A DNA stretch of 64,000 bases from Narthecium ossifragum (taxonomy: Eukaryota > Streptophyta > Magnoliopsida > Dioscoreales > Nartheciaceae). The stretch is from contig OY986966.1 of assembly GCA_963920575.1 (NCBI GenBank), positions 16,797,888-16,861,887 of the forward strand. Reading direction: 5' to 3'. Below the pieces are notes generated by a model. That model saw nothing but the letters and a program-made list of their open reading frames with translations. It had not been told where the DNA came from and searched no databases. Each line of letters starts with the position of its first letter. The first letter of the stretch is position 1. Shown here in pieces: positions 54,401 through 64,000 of this stretch. The translations under genes were made by a program, and so were the position numbers.

Positions 54401-54960
54401 TGGGTGATTGATTGGTTGTTGATCGGCCATCTTCAACAGCAAAGACCACGGAAGTTGGTCTTGCAGGATCAAACATGTTAGTCACACAAGCTCTGACTAC
54501 CTCATCATTTTCAGACACTGCCCTGAGATTGTCATTCACTTCCATAAATGTGAGTGGACCATAATTGCAATCATAGAATGAAGCTTCCACCGCATGGGCG
54601 GCTACACTAAATGGCATGTTATCAGCTATTACAAATTCGACTTTTCCTTCGTTATTCCAAAAGATTAAAAACTGATGAAGAGATGAAGGAACACACTGGC
54701 TGGAATGGATTAAATCTCGGCCAAGTAATACATTATAACTTGTATTTGAGTTCATAATGAAGAACGCTATCATCCTTGTCACACTTGCTACCTTGATATC
54801 TAGTAGAAGGATGCCTTTGGATGGTGTTGTTGTTACACTAAATCCTGTAAGAGTAATCTCTGTAGGAATCAAACCTAATTCTGTCATGGCCAATTTCTTC
54901 ATCATCTTATAAGGGATAGTGTTGATTGTTGCCCCATATCAATCAAAACTTTGTTCACTG
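51443..54960 (-). pseudogene. Tat-lineage Ty3/gypsy pol (protease, RT, RNase H, archaeal-type RNase H, integrase), broken
   Basis: Read from 54960 down. Protease: an LID-x-GATINTIPY-like start with a one-base loss near 54930, then VLLGRDLI at about 54715. RT: SYKDCFVWDYEEM near 54120, FMDGYSRYNQI near 53750 and YVDDIVIK near 53560, with several stops. First RNase H/connection at 52987-52745, ending HTLADFLAEHP. A second RNase H at 52706-52364 begins MYFDGSQTVNSAGLG and has NNHAEYEVLI and KGDSRIVV; a second, archaeal-type RNase H is characteristic of Tat/Ogre/Retand elements. Integrase N-terminus at 51892-51443 has the HQSGIK...CIACQ zinc region; the catalytic core is missing. A MULE-type MITE (51918-52354) lies between the second RNase H and integrase. 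Confidence 0.8.
51918..52354. mobile_element. Mutator-type MITE with ~110-bp TIRs
   Basis: The termini GGGTTATTTACTTTTGAGAC...are repeated in inverse orientation at the other end and match for roughly 110 bp with few differences. AAAGTATTT flanks both sides (51909-51917 and 52355-52363), a perfect 9-bp duplication as for MULEs. Length 437 bp, no coding. Confidence 0.92.
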
Positions 54961-55393
54961 AGACCCCGTTTATTTCAGCCTTAATATAAAGAGGCCTCGA
55001 GTGCCTTGTCATTGCTTCTAGCAGCTTGTCAAACACTACCTTGTCTCCCGGAACCATTACCTTCTTCTGATGTTTGGCTAATAGGCCATTTTATTCTACT
55101 ACACTCTTGAATTTTGCATCAATTTTGTCTACTTCATGAGTTGTTTCATCTTCCCATCCATCAACATTGGCTAATTCATGAATTTTTTCATCTTCCCAAC
55201 CGGTTGGTATGATTGGCAAAGGTTCTGACTGACGGTTGTACTTCTTAGTTTTAGCCACTGGAACCTACATCTTGCCTATGGGATCACCATAGCATACCAA
55301 AAAGTCAGACTTTCCACTAGATTCGGCCAATGTAGCAATAGCTGGATTGCCTACTCTGTGCAGTTCCATTATCAGCTGTTTGGGGGATATCTT
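54961..55393 (-). other. Degenerate gag-protease linker of the Tat element
   Basis: Upstream of the protease on the minus strand the sequence contains coding-like remnants (Lys/Glu and Trp-Glu-Asp-Glu repeats near 55140-55200) but no intact frame. It is cut at 55394 by an LTR in the opposite orientation. Confidence 0.45.
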
Positions 55394-57002
55394 TGATGAG
55401 TGCAAGAAAGTGCACTCTAAACAGTCTTATAACCATCTCAATTACTATATTATTATCCTTAATTAACCTCTTTAGTACTATTTTTATATTTATATGTTAC
55501 TTCACATAGTTGGTTGAAAACTGCAGGAAAATGGAGCTAAACGGAGCAAAGAAGTTGAAAAGATTACATGGGTCAACTTGGAAGATTAAACTATACCTGC
55601 TCACGAATAATCAGATGATGTACCATACATGATTGGAAAGCTCTTGAAGTCTAGTTTCTGGAGAATTTTAAAGTTCATGATTCCAATTTTCCTATATGAA
55701 GTTACAATACTTTTATTACCAAGGGCGCAATTCTGAATGACAAAAGAGATAATACACATGAATGAAGATCAATCTTCTTCCTCTATGAAGATCGATCTTA
55801 CATGTGACAGAGTGCTATGTTTCACAAGATCGATCTCTTCCTCAATGAAGATCGATCTTTCATGTAGCCAGAGATGACAGAGAGCCATGTTTGAAAGGAT
55901 CGATCTCTTCCCCTACGAAGATCGATCTTTGTTTAAAAGGAGAAAATTGACGATATAAAGATCGATCTTCCCATTTAAAGAGATCGATCTTCTTCGCAGT
56001 TGAGAAAATTGAGAAAATCGACAATGGAAAAGATCGATCTTCTCCTTTAAGAAGATCTATCTTCCTCGGGTGCAGCCAGTTCTACGGGATCAAAAGATCG
56101 ATCTTCATCCCTAGAAGATCGATCTTTCTATGGCGGCTGAGCAAAATAAAAGGTGCAGATCAAATCCGAGTGGGAATATTTTGGAGGCTATAAATAGGCA
56201 ACTTAGGGCTATTTAAAGAGAGCTTTTTGGGGAATTTTTCTGGAGGAAGAAGGAGACCAATCCACCATCCATAGACGAGTAATCTTTAGGCATGGCGGAT
56301 GGATGACTAAGCAAGGACGATGATTTCTTTCTCTATCATTGGTTCATATTTTAATCTTTAATGTTTAAACTCTATATATGTATTGTTTCTTCATAGATGG
56401 TTATGTGATTGAACATTATTATAATTCCAGTCATGCTTTAGTTATGATATTGTGATCCCATAGTTATCTCTCTTATTCTCCTACCTAATCTCGTGAAATC
56501 TTTGCTATGCATTGCCCATAGTGACAGCTGGTATTGCATATTGTTAGGGATCTGGTAAGACAAGGTTAGGGCTTGATCCCGTGAAACTTTTACTGCACGT
56601 TGCCTGTAGTGACAGTCGGTATCGTGTATTCTTAGGTTTTGGTAGGACGGAGTTAAGACTACAATGAGAAGAACCAAACATAGAAAGAGGCATTTATATT
56701 CTATCAGATTCATAGCTCCATACTTTCTAGTCAAGGTTATTGGGATGTGAATCCCTCGACTGAGTTTTACATGAACCATTGATAACAGAATAACCCAAGT
56801 CTGAGTGAGGGATTCCTGAAGCCTAGCCTCATCTAAATCCTAATTTCCTTTGTTAACTTAGCTTTACCATTAAATCTTCGCTCTAATTCTCTTAACTCCC
56901 ATGCTCTTGATTGTTTTCGATACATTGTTATCAGTGTTTCTGGATCCTTTCTGCTTGTCTCCCTGTGAGATTGACCTCTCTTATGTTATATTGTATCGTG
57001 AC
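55394..57002 (+). mobile_element. Athila-like LTR, plus strand, 3' end truncated
   Basis: Starts TGATGAGTGCAAGAAAGTGC, matching the R1 LTR start. GATC array at 55767-56124, TATAAATA at 56189. The end is missing; a TGTGAGG long-LTR tip begins at 57003. Confidence 0.75.
55767..56124. repeat. GATCGATC paired-palindrome array 6 (six pairs)
   Basis: Twelve sites in six pairs, with intra-pair spacers of 15, 14, 14, 14, 14 and 13 nt. Two sites carry changes (GATCAATC at 55767 and GATCTATC in the fifth pair). Flanks are mostly (A)AAGATCGATCTT(T). The last pair ends about 65 bp before TATAAATA at 56189. Confidence 0.88.
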
Positions 57003-57179
57003 TGTGAGGACCCGTTCCTCTGACCCGGCTCGACAGCGTCGGTCGAGGGCCGATCCCTTCGTGGTCTGTTTTCGCATCAAGCGCGATTGGCTGATCGCAT
57101 TGCCTCTTTGCGACCCAAGGGGCAATTTGGGTAAATTGCACCCTACAAGTTGGTTTCACACACGCGTAGTACACACAGA
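57003..57179 (+). mobile_element. 5' tip of a long LTR (family A/B)
   Basis: TGTGAGGACCCGTTCCTCTG start, then GGCAATTTGGGTAAATTGC and GTTTCACACACGCGT, as in the other copies. It ends where sequence of the minus-strand Athila-like LTR begins. Confidence 0.65.
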
Positions 57180-57369
57180 GTAACTCATGGTGAAACATGT
57201 ATTGGCTGAATGAATCACCGCCTCTCGGCCTCATATTCAAACCCTAATCAAGTAGATCTACTCCTAGCATCTACAAGCATTACACACAACATGAATCACA
57301 TCAACAACAAGATTTACATCCAAGATAACTACATGTATATCATAATAGAGTGAAGGCTACAACCTAAAC
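57180..57369 (-). mobile_element. Distal part of the R2 3' LTR, minus strand
   Basis: It is continuous with 59850-61081 once the nested solo LTR and one TAAAC copy are removed. The natural end (CA) of this LTR is not evident. Confidence 0.5.
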
Positions 57370-59849
57370 TGGCGCGCCCCGACCCGCGAAAGCCCAACCG
57401 GGCCGGGCGACGCGAACCGGAACCTACAAAACGCGGAAAACAAAGCTGGCGAGGGTTCCCTCTAACCTATTGGTCTCCCTAGCAAGTCACCAAAGCACCC
57501 TCAATTAAAAGACATTTAATTAATGAAACCTCGAACCACAGATTTAAAACTTAAGTGTTAAATATACAAATCCTCGGAGAGGGGAAGATTCAAAGTACAA
57601 CATTACTCCCGTAGGAGACTAACTAACATAGGGTAAAAGCAGTAAACGATCACCACCTCTCAAAGTCCACCAAGCGCCGCCGCACCGCCGACCAACTGCC
57701 CGGTAGGGGCCAAGGAAGAAGAACTGACGCCTGCACCTGCAAAACGCAGCCCCGGGTAGGTGTGAGCACTGAGCTCAGTAGGGATCTACACTACGCCATA
57801 CAAAAGGAAGAGGGAAACGCAACAGTGTCGCCCTCAAGCCAGACTCGAGTGAGCTACAATGGTCCCATTACCATTCACCGGTGATCTCTAGGCATATCCA
57901 ACCATGGTCACCCCAACGGACTGGGCCCATCCTGGATACACCTTGTGTCGCAGGGTTCCAGCTGTGGTCACCCGTTCTTCACTGGGCCCACACTGATGCC
58001 CTTGCTGGCAGGAACGGACACTGCCCAAAGAAATTAAGACCCGCCACCGGTGGCATCCTCAACACCTGACTTGAGGCCGACACGACCTATAATCATCATC
58101 AAGCAACAGGTGTACCAGTCCTCTAGGCCTATCATCGAATTTGACTGGACACCACAAATCAAACCGGGTCCAAACTACCCAACCCCGGTCCTAGGGCTAA
58201 GTCCGAGCTTCCAGCCTCGGGACGGCGACCCAAGGATCACCCAGGCCCTAACCAATGCAACTAATGCACACAACAACAATGCATGCTATGACATACACAA
58301 ATAATAGGAAAGGCATGCAACAGTATGTCAAGCATCATATAAGTCTACTGGATCGATGCAGCGGTACCACCAACCGCTGCCAGCCGATCCGCAGCGGGTC
58401 CCGGCATTACGACGGTACCGCGACCGTCAACCGCGGACTCCTGCAACGGGAAGCAACCCCGAAAACCGATGATGAACAAAACACAATATAATATTATATT
58501 CTGAAATATAATATTATATTCAAAAACACCCAAAGCTTCTACTTAGGGGCTAATTGATCCCGTCGATCCGACATCCAAACGACGTCGGATTCAAGATCAA
58601 ACTTTGTCACCAGTAGGTATATAAACTAGGATCAACATATCCAAAATTCATCATCATCTAACGGTTGGATTAACGGGAAAACGCTAATCAAAATCGTTAA
58701 TCAAACTAACTTACCCATTAATTGCTGCAACGCAGCCCTTCAGTAAACAATTCAAAAGAAATCTTACATAAAGCGGAAAAATATGAAACAAGATGTAATA
58801 GAAAGCTAACGAATAGCTCTACAACTCTTATGTTTATGAAAAGCCAAGATTATGTACTCGCCGGCTGGAAAACTCGCCGCAAGCCGGCTGTTTCTCAAGA
58901 ACAGCAGAAAACCAGAAATCCGAGACTAATCATCCATAAAACCTACTCAAATCTCAAGTGATTAACATGAAACTTAAATCAGTTATTCTAAAATGTATAA
59001 GGAATCCAACAAAGCAAGGATCAACAAGATCCAACGGCTAGATCTCAAGAACACCCGAATTAAACACCAGTAGGTATAACCCTACCTAGCTGCGCTTTCC
59101 TCGGCTGATTCCCCGCGATTTGATCACCAACAAGCCTCCAAACCTCTTCAGGGATCTTCCTCTCATTGTCACGAATCCAACGAGCCAAAGAACACCCAAT
59201 TTGATGGTCGGAGGAGGGAGAACGGAAGAGGGGAAGGTGGCTGCCGGAAAAACAGGGGAAGAGCAAAGCTTCGAGAGAGAAGAAGGAAGGAAGAAGAAAG
59301 AGAGGAGAAGGGGGAAGAGGAGGGGAAGGAGGGGAAAGGGGGAGGGGAAAGCTGGGAAAGAAGGGGAAAAGTGAGGGGAGGGGAGGGGAAGTCTTCCCTC
59401 TCTGATAGGAGAGAGCGACGGCGAACGGCGGCCGTCCTCGCGAAGCAGAAAAGCCACCGACTCATAAATGATCGATCCTTCCTCAAGGAAGGATCGATCC
59501 TTCATGACGATCTCACAAGGCTTTCTGACACGAAGAGGATCGATCCCTTAGCCAGAGAGGATCGATCCTTTGCGTGCTGAAAGCTAAACTTGGGCAAGAA
59601 CTCAAGCCCAAGTCCGGATCTTTCGATCCCGGGTTCACCTAGCCATTCTAAACAAACACGAACACAGACAAGGTCAGTGTGTGCACACGCGGGTGTGAAA
59701 CAAACCAACAAGGCGCAATTTATCAAATTGCCCTTGGGGTCCAAGAAACAATGCGATCCACCGGATCGCGCGCTCGACGCGAAACAAACCAACGAGCCAC
59801 GGGCCCGACCCAACCGGTCGACCCAGGAGTAGAGGGACGGGTCCTCACA
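57370..59849 (-). mobile_element. Long LTR copy A2: solo LTR with perfect TAAAC duplication
   Basis: On the minus strand it starts TGTGAGGACC (plus end 59849). It ends with GGGTCGGGGCGCGCCA (plus start 57370), where the usual final TGACA has become GCCA-type. TAAAC is present at 57365-57369 and 59850-59854. Length 2480 bp. All modules of copy A1 occur in the same order. The GATC sites are pairs 59470/59492 (spacer 14, CTTCC/GGAAG) and 59538/59560 (spacer 14). Confidence 0.88.
59470..59567. repeat. GATCGATC paired-palindrome array 7
   Basis: Pairs 59470/59492 and 59538/59560, both with 14-nt spacers. The first is a near-perfect 36-bp inverted repeat. Confidence 0.85.
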
Positions 59850-61081
59850 TAAACCCTTAGAGATAGGGTTTAGTTCATCATAAGAAAAAATCGAAGGAAG
59901 AAAGCAAGGATTACAAACATCTAATCCGATAGAAAGGTTTAGAACAGGTTCACCAAAATGTAGTAGCGTCGATCCTCACTTCTTCTCTCTTCTTAATCCT
60001 CCTTTAAGCTAAAGAACACTCAAGAACAAAAGCTCTAAAAAAAAAGAAACGTCTCCTTCAGACCTCTTCTCTTCCCCCTCTTTAAAAGCCCCTTTAAGCT
60101 AGGTTTTTTCTTGCCTCCACGATAGCCCAAGCCACTGATGGATTGACTTGGCCAGGTTGGTTTAGTAAACCGAGTCAAAATCTACTCACAATGCAAGTTA
60201 GACCAATTCAGCCCGCAGCTACAGTACTTTCTGCTACAGCAACCAGAAGCAATCTTCAAGCTTGAATTTCCATGTGAATATGATATCAAATAAGAAATGT
60301 CCCTGAAATAGAAGTTGTAGAACTTTTAAAAAGATTTCTAACAATACCAAGATCATCAATTTCGGATAAGTAATGAGAACGTTATGACCCAATTACTACA
60401 GCTCCGAAATAATTCATAACAGTGCATTCAGCAACAGCAGAAATTCAGCATCAAGTAGCTTCGCGTTCCAGAAATTCTTTAACGCTCCGAACACAGTTAA
60501 ATCAAAACAAAGTATGTGAGCATGTAGTACAACATGTAATATATAGTGTAAAGCGATAAAATGGATTTTTGGAGTAATCGGTAATACATAAAAAAAAATT
60601 CGTCAAAAACCGTATTGCCTAAATATAAATACGAAATCTGAAAAGGAGGTCCGAAGCCTAATTTTGACCTATGACCCGAAACACACCGAAAACTCCACCA
60701 ACCAATCCGAAACACCATGTTACACATGCGTGTTTCTAAAAACCAAAGTACGGAACACCAGTACTCAAAAACGCATAAAAGCTCAAATCGCAGTTTCGAA
60801 TTAAAACTCGTTTTCGAGTACGAGACTTTTCCAATACAAGTCTATAGAGTACACAATATCCCACTCACATGTAGTAACAGACATAAAGCAAGAGTTTGAG
60901 TATGTATGTACTCAAACACAATAAAATCATCATAAAAGCCTTCCTTAGGCTAAGAGGGTGCTATAAGGCCACAAGTGGCGAAAGTGCACAATAAAAGCTA
61001 TAAAGGGTCACTTTCATGCACAAATGGGTATAAAATAGGGGTTAGATGAGTACAAATACACGCTCTATATTGTGCTCATCA
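59850..61081 (-). mobile_element. 3' LTR of Athila-like element R2, proximal part
   Basis: On the minus strand it begins TGATGAGCACAATATAGAGC at 61081, directly after a GGGGGGTG polypurine tract shared with R1. Unlike the R1 LTR it has no GATC array. Confidence 0.7.
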
Positions 61082-62440
61082 CACCCCCCAACTAAAGCTT
61101 TGGTAGTCTCTAGCAATAGCAACTCCCCAGTAATGAAATAACAACAACACACAAGATATACAATCAAGCTTCAAAGTATATGAAGAGTAGCCAAACCATC
61201 AAACACCCCACACTTCATCATAAGTTAAAGACAAGCAATAGTAATCATCAAACACACCAAATATGCATATAAGAACACTTGGGTCAAGTAAGCTAATCCG
61301 AAAGCTTGTGTCGTGAAAATTAAGTCCACATGCACTCAGTATTAAGACTACACCTCAAGCACTTCTCTTTATCTTTACCAATACCAAAGTGAGCCTTATT
61401 CAGAGAATAAACTTCATTCGCATCTATACAAACACTTTTTTTTTTCTTTTTTTTTTTCTGTTTTCTGTGGCTGTGCAATGTTGCGATCCCCTAAGCAGTA
61501 CGACTAGACCCATGTAGCGACTCTCAAACCAACACTCCCAAGCCAGACGACTTTAGGGTATTAGGTCACAAGTACCCCCGGGTTCGACAGTCGAGTCTAG
61601 CGGCTTCGAATCGCAACTAGCCACTTTTCTACACCATATCTGAGCTAAGTGCCTTTTTACGCGAGTTGTATGCATTGTGTGTACACACAACCCGGTTACT
61701 TAACACCAACTCAACGATAGGCCAGTTTTTCACTTTTCTTTCTTCTATACAAGTAACAACATACACTTGGTTCATTTCAAGAGTCATACTTAAATGCAAT
61801 AATCTTACACCTCGCATATGTGGATGTGCACATGTGAAAGCAAACAACTTTCGAATCCTCTTACAAGACCAAGCATACACATATACACGATCAGCGCACC
61901 AAATGCCACCATTTGCTACTCGTTAACAAACAATGAAGGTGTAGGTGTCCTATCGCATGACACTCAACAAATTTCATGCTAAGAGTAGTGTGCTATCATT
62001 TCACCCTAACATATGCATAATAGCTAAAGGGATCAAACAAAGTTGGGAAAACATATATAGGCAAGTAAAATCTTGGGTTCCACATATCAAAGATACATAA
62101 CGCAAAGCAGTAGAATGGAAACCCTCCCCAACCCTCAAAACAACATCAATTTACACAAGTCCAAAAATATGAGACAAGTCAAAAATGAGGGTGCAGATGT
62201 AAAGAGAGGCTAAGTGGAAGAAGTACTCCCCAGAGGTGCTCTTGAGCTGAAACAACGATCGCCTGCCTTGGCATGATAGAAATCAAGGAAAACCTTTGGG
62301 TTGCCTCCCAAGTAGCGCTTAGTTTAACGTCTTTAGCTAGACGTGGGAACTCATCACCTAGACTGGTTCAAGAAGCAAGCACACTTTCTCACTGTCAAGC
62401 CCGGCAACCAAATACAATTTCAGCCGTTAGCCATTGACCT
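61082..62440 (-). other. Non-coding 3' internal region of R2
   Basis: On the minus strand the order is AGGCAA-loop hairpin (62295-62312), GTAACCGGGT module (61652-61699), A-rich tract (61438-61460) and polypurine tract, the same order as in R1. No protein is recognised. Confidence 0.65.
61652..61699 (-). other. GTAACCGGGT-hairpin-CGTAAAAAGG module of R2
   Basis: The 48-nt box has the same flanks as at 25601 and 25694. The middle contains a perfect TTGTGTG/CACACAA stem. Confidence 0.65.
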
Positions 62441-64000
62441 TAAACACTCTTTCCCCATCAGGTGATATCTCTTAGCGCCAAAAGGAAACACTCTCACTAC
62501 CTAAAATGGCCCTGACCATCTAGATTTCAGCTTTCCAGGGAAGAGACGAAGGCGTGAGTTATATAATAATACCTGCTGACCCGGTAAGAACTCTCTCCTC
62601 TGTATGCACTTGTCATGCCAAGGTTTAGATCTTTCTTTATAGATCTTGGCATTCTCATATGATTCATTGCGCAGCTCATCTAATTCATTGAGCTGAAGGC
62701 GTCTTTTCTCACCTGCCAGTGGGAGGTCCATGTTCAATTTCCTCAATGCCCAATACGCCCTGTGCTCGAGCTCTACCGGGAGGTGGCATGCCTTCCCAAA
62801 TACCAATCTGAATGGGGACATTCTCAAGGGTGTCTTGTACGTAGTTCTGTAAGCCCACAAGGCATCATCCAACTTGACCGACCAGTCCTTTCTAGAGGCA
62901 TTCACAGTCTTCTCCAGGATTCTCTTTACCTCCCTATTAGATACTTCAGCTTGGCCATTGGCTTGAGGGTGGTAAGCTAGTGACCGACGGTGGCGAACTC
63001 CATACTTCAACAACAAGGCCTCGAACTGTTTATTGCAGAAGTGTGATCCTTCATCACTGATAACTGCTCTCGGGGTTCCAAAGCATGTGAAGATGTTTTT
63101 TTTCAAGAACTTCAACATCACTTTACCTTCACAAGTTGGGGTAGCAACTGCCTCTACCCACTTTGACACATAGTCCACCGCTAGCAAGAAGAACTTGTTG
63201 TTGTAGGATGGAGGAAATGGGCCCATAAAGTCAATCCCCCAAACATCAAAGAGCTCAACCTCGAGGACACTCTGCAATGGCAATTCATTCCTTCTAGAGA
63301 TGTTCCTCGTCCTCTGGCATCTATCACATACAGCAACAAAGGAATGTGCATCTTTGAACAGAGACGGCCAATAGAATCCAGACTGAAGTACCTTAGCTGC
63401 GGTCCTTTGAGCTCGAAAATGACCACCGCATGCTAAGGAGTGACAATGTAATAAAATGTCCGCCATCTCCTCCTCAGGAACACATCGCCTGATGATCTGG
63501 TCTGCACAGTGCTTATATAGGATTGGTTCCTCCCAAAACAAATGCCTCACCTCAGACAAGAATTTCTTCTTCTGATGCTTTGCAAAGTCAGGAGGCAGCA
63601 CCTTTCCTACAATGAAGTTTACATAGTCAGCAAACCAAGGAAGAGAAGAGTTAGAGAGTGCAAACAGTTGCTCATCAAGGAAGGTATCGCCAATGGGCTG
63701 TAGTGGAGCCTCGCTTTGCTCATTCTACTCCAAGCGTGAGAGATGGTCAGCCACAGCATTTTTTGCTCCTTTCTTATCTTTAATCTCCACCTCAAACTCT
63801 TGTAGTAGCAAAATCCACCGAATCAGCCGTGGCTTTGCCTCTTTCTTCACAAGAAGGAACTTGATTGCAAAATGATCGGTGTACACTATTACCTTGTTGC
63901 CAATCAAGTATTGCAAGAATTTATCGAAAGCAAAGACTATTGCCAACAACTCCTTCTCAGTTGTTGCATAGTGCAGCTGCACCTCATTGAGGGTTCGGCT
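62420..64000 (-). pseudogene. Athila-like pol: RNase H and integrase, two in-frame amber stops
   Basis: One minus-strand frame runs from the window edge to about 62420. RNase [20 protein letters not shown] with the Glu, [10 protein letters not shown] with the Asp, ending [14 protein letters not shown] follows at 63722-63724, but the frame continues in phase. Integrase: [15 protein letters not shown] and CDRCQRT form the HHCC zinc domain. The DDE residues are in [19 protein letters not shown] and [18 protein letters not shown]. The core is uninterrupted for 366 codons. A second TAG at about 62498-62500 follows RWSGPF; the expected C-terminal VVRVFPFGAKRYHL-like stretch continues in phase. RT lies beyond the window. 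With only two substitutions this is one of the youngest pol copies here. Confidence 0.9.

Overview
The window is nuclear DNA of a flowering plant, made almost entirely of transposable elements. I see one clearly intact host gene, the single-exon coding region of cytosolic ribosomal protein eS28 (7868-8065), with a probable 5'UTR exon and a 2.06 kb leader intron. A Tourist-type MITE, a Cassandra TRIM, Helitrons ending in CTAG and Athila/Tat retrotransposons all point to an angiosperm. A monocot is my weak preference, but I cannot name the species.

Layout. 1-1780 is the 3' part of a very long LTR. 1781-4742 is repeat-rich non-coding DNA. 4743-5689 is a MITE that abuts the eS28 promoter and leader (about 5700-8065). 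8774-11123 holds a Tourist MITE and a candidate TIR element. 12498-14306 is a LINE-type ORF1 pseudogene. 14339-about 18140 is a minus-strand non-autonomous Helitron that carries captured GC-rich gene fragments. 18765-about 27491 is a second minus-strand Helitron with a PIF1-like helicase exon. It is split by an Athila-like gag-protease LTR element (21009 into a 200-N gap at 27227-27426). 27427-29444 is a 728-bp exact duplication that includes an hAT MITE. 29592-29999 and 32879-33758 are solo LTRs; the second interrupts a plant-mobile-domain pseudogene. 34240-49615 is a mosaic of long LTRs starting TGTGAGG. It also contains unidentified gene fragments (36128-38264) and a chromovirus pol with a Cassandra TRIM inside it. 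49616-57002 contains a minus-strand Tat-type pol carrying a Mutator-type MITE, flanked by LTRs. 57003-64000 contains a minus-strand Athila-like element whose 3' LTR holds a 2.48 kb solo LTR.

The most interesting signal is not a gene. Eight arrays of GATCGATC palindromes occur inside LTRs of at least two unrelated retrotransposon families. The sites come in pairs separated by 13-15 nt, so their centres are 21-23 bp apart. The spacer flanks are usually complementary to each other although their sequence differs from pair to pair, so each pair is a hairpin with a constant end and a variable stem. In the Athila-like LTRs the arrays sit directly upstream of the TATA box. Other structured non-coding modules recur: a hairpin with an invariant AGGCAA loop after the retroviral-type ORF; a box of the form GTAACCGGGT-hairpin-CGTAAAAAGG; and a stem module in the long LTRs, one copy of which lies in the eS28 leader intron.

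Target-site duplications give a partial insertion history: Cassandra into chromovirus RNase H, a MULE-type MITE into Tat pol, a solo LTR into an Athila LTR, a solo LTR into the mobile-domain gene, and a retrotransposon into a Helitron. All domain calls come from reading translations by eye; no database search was possible.
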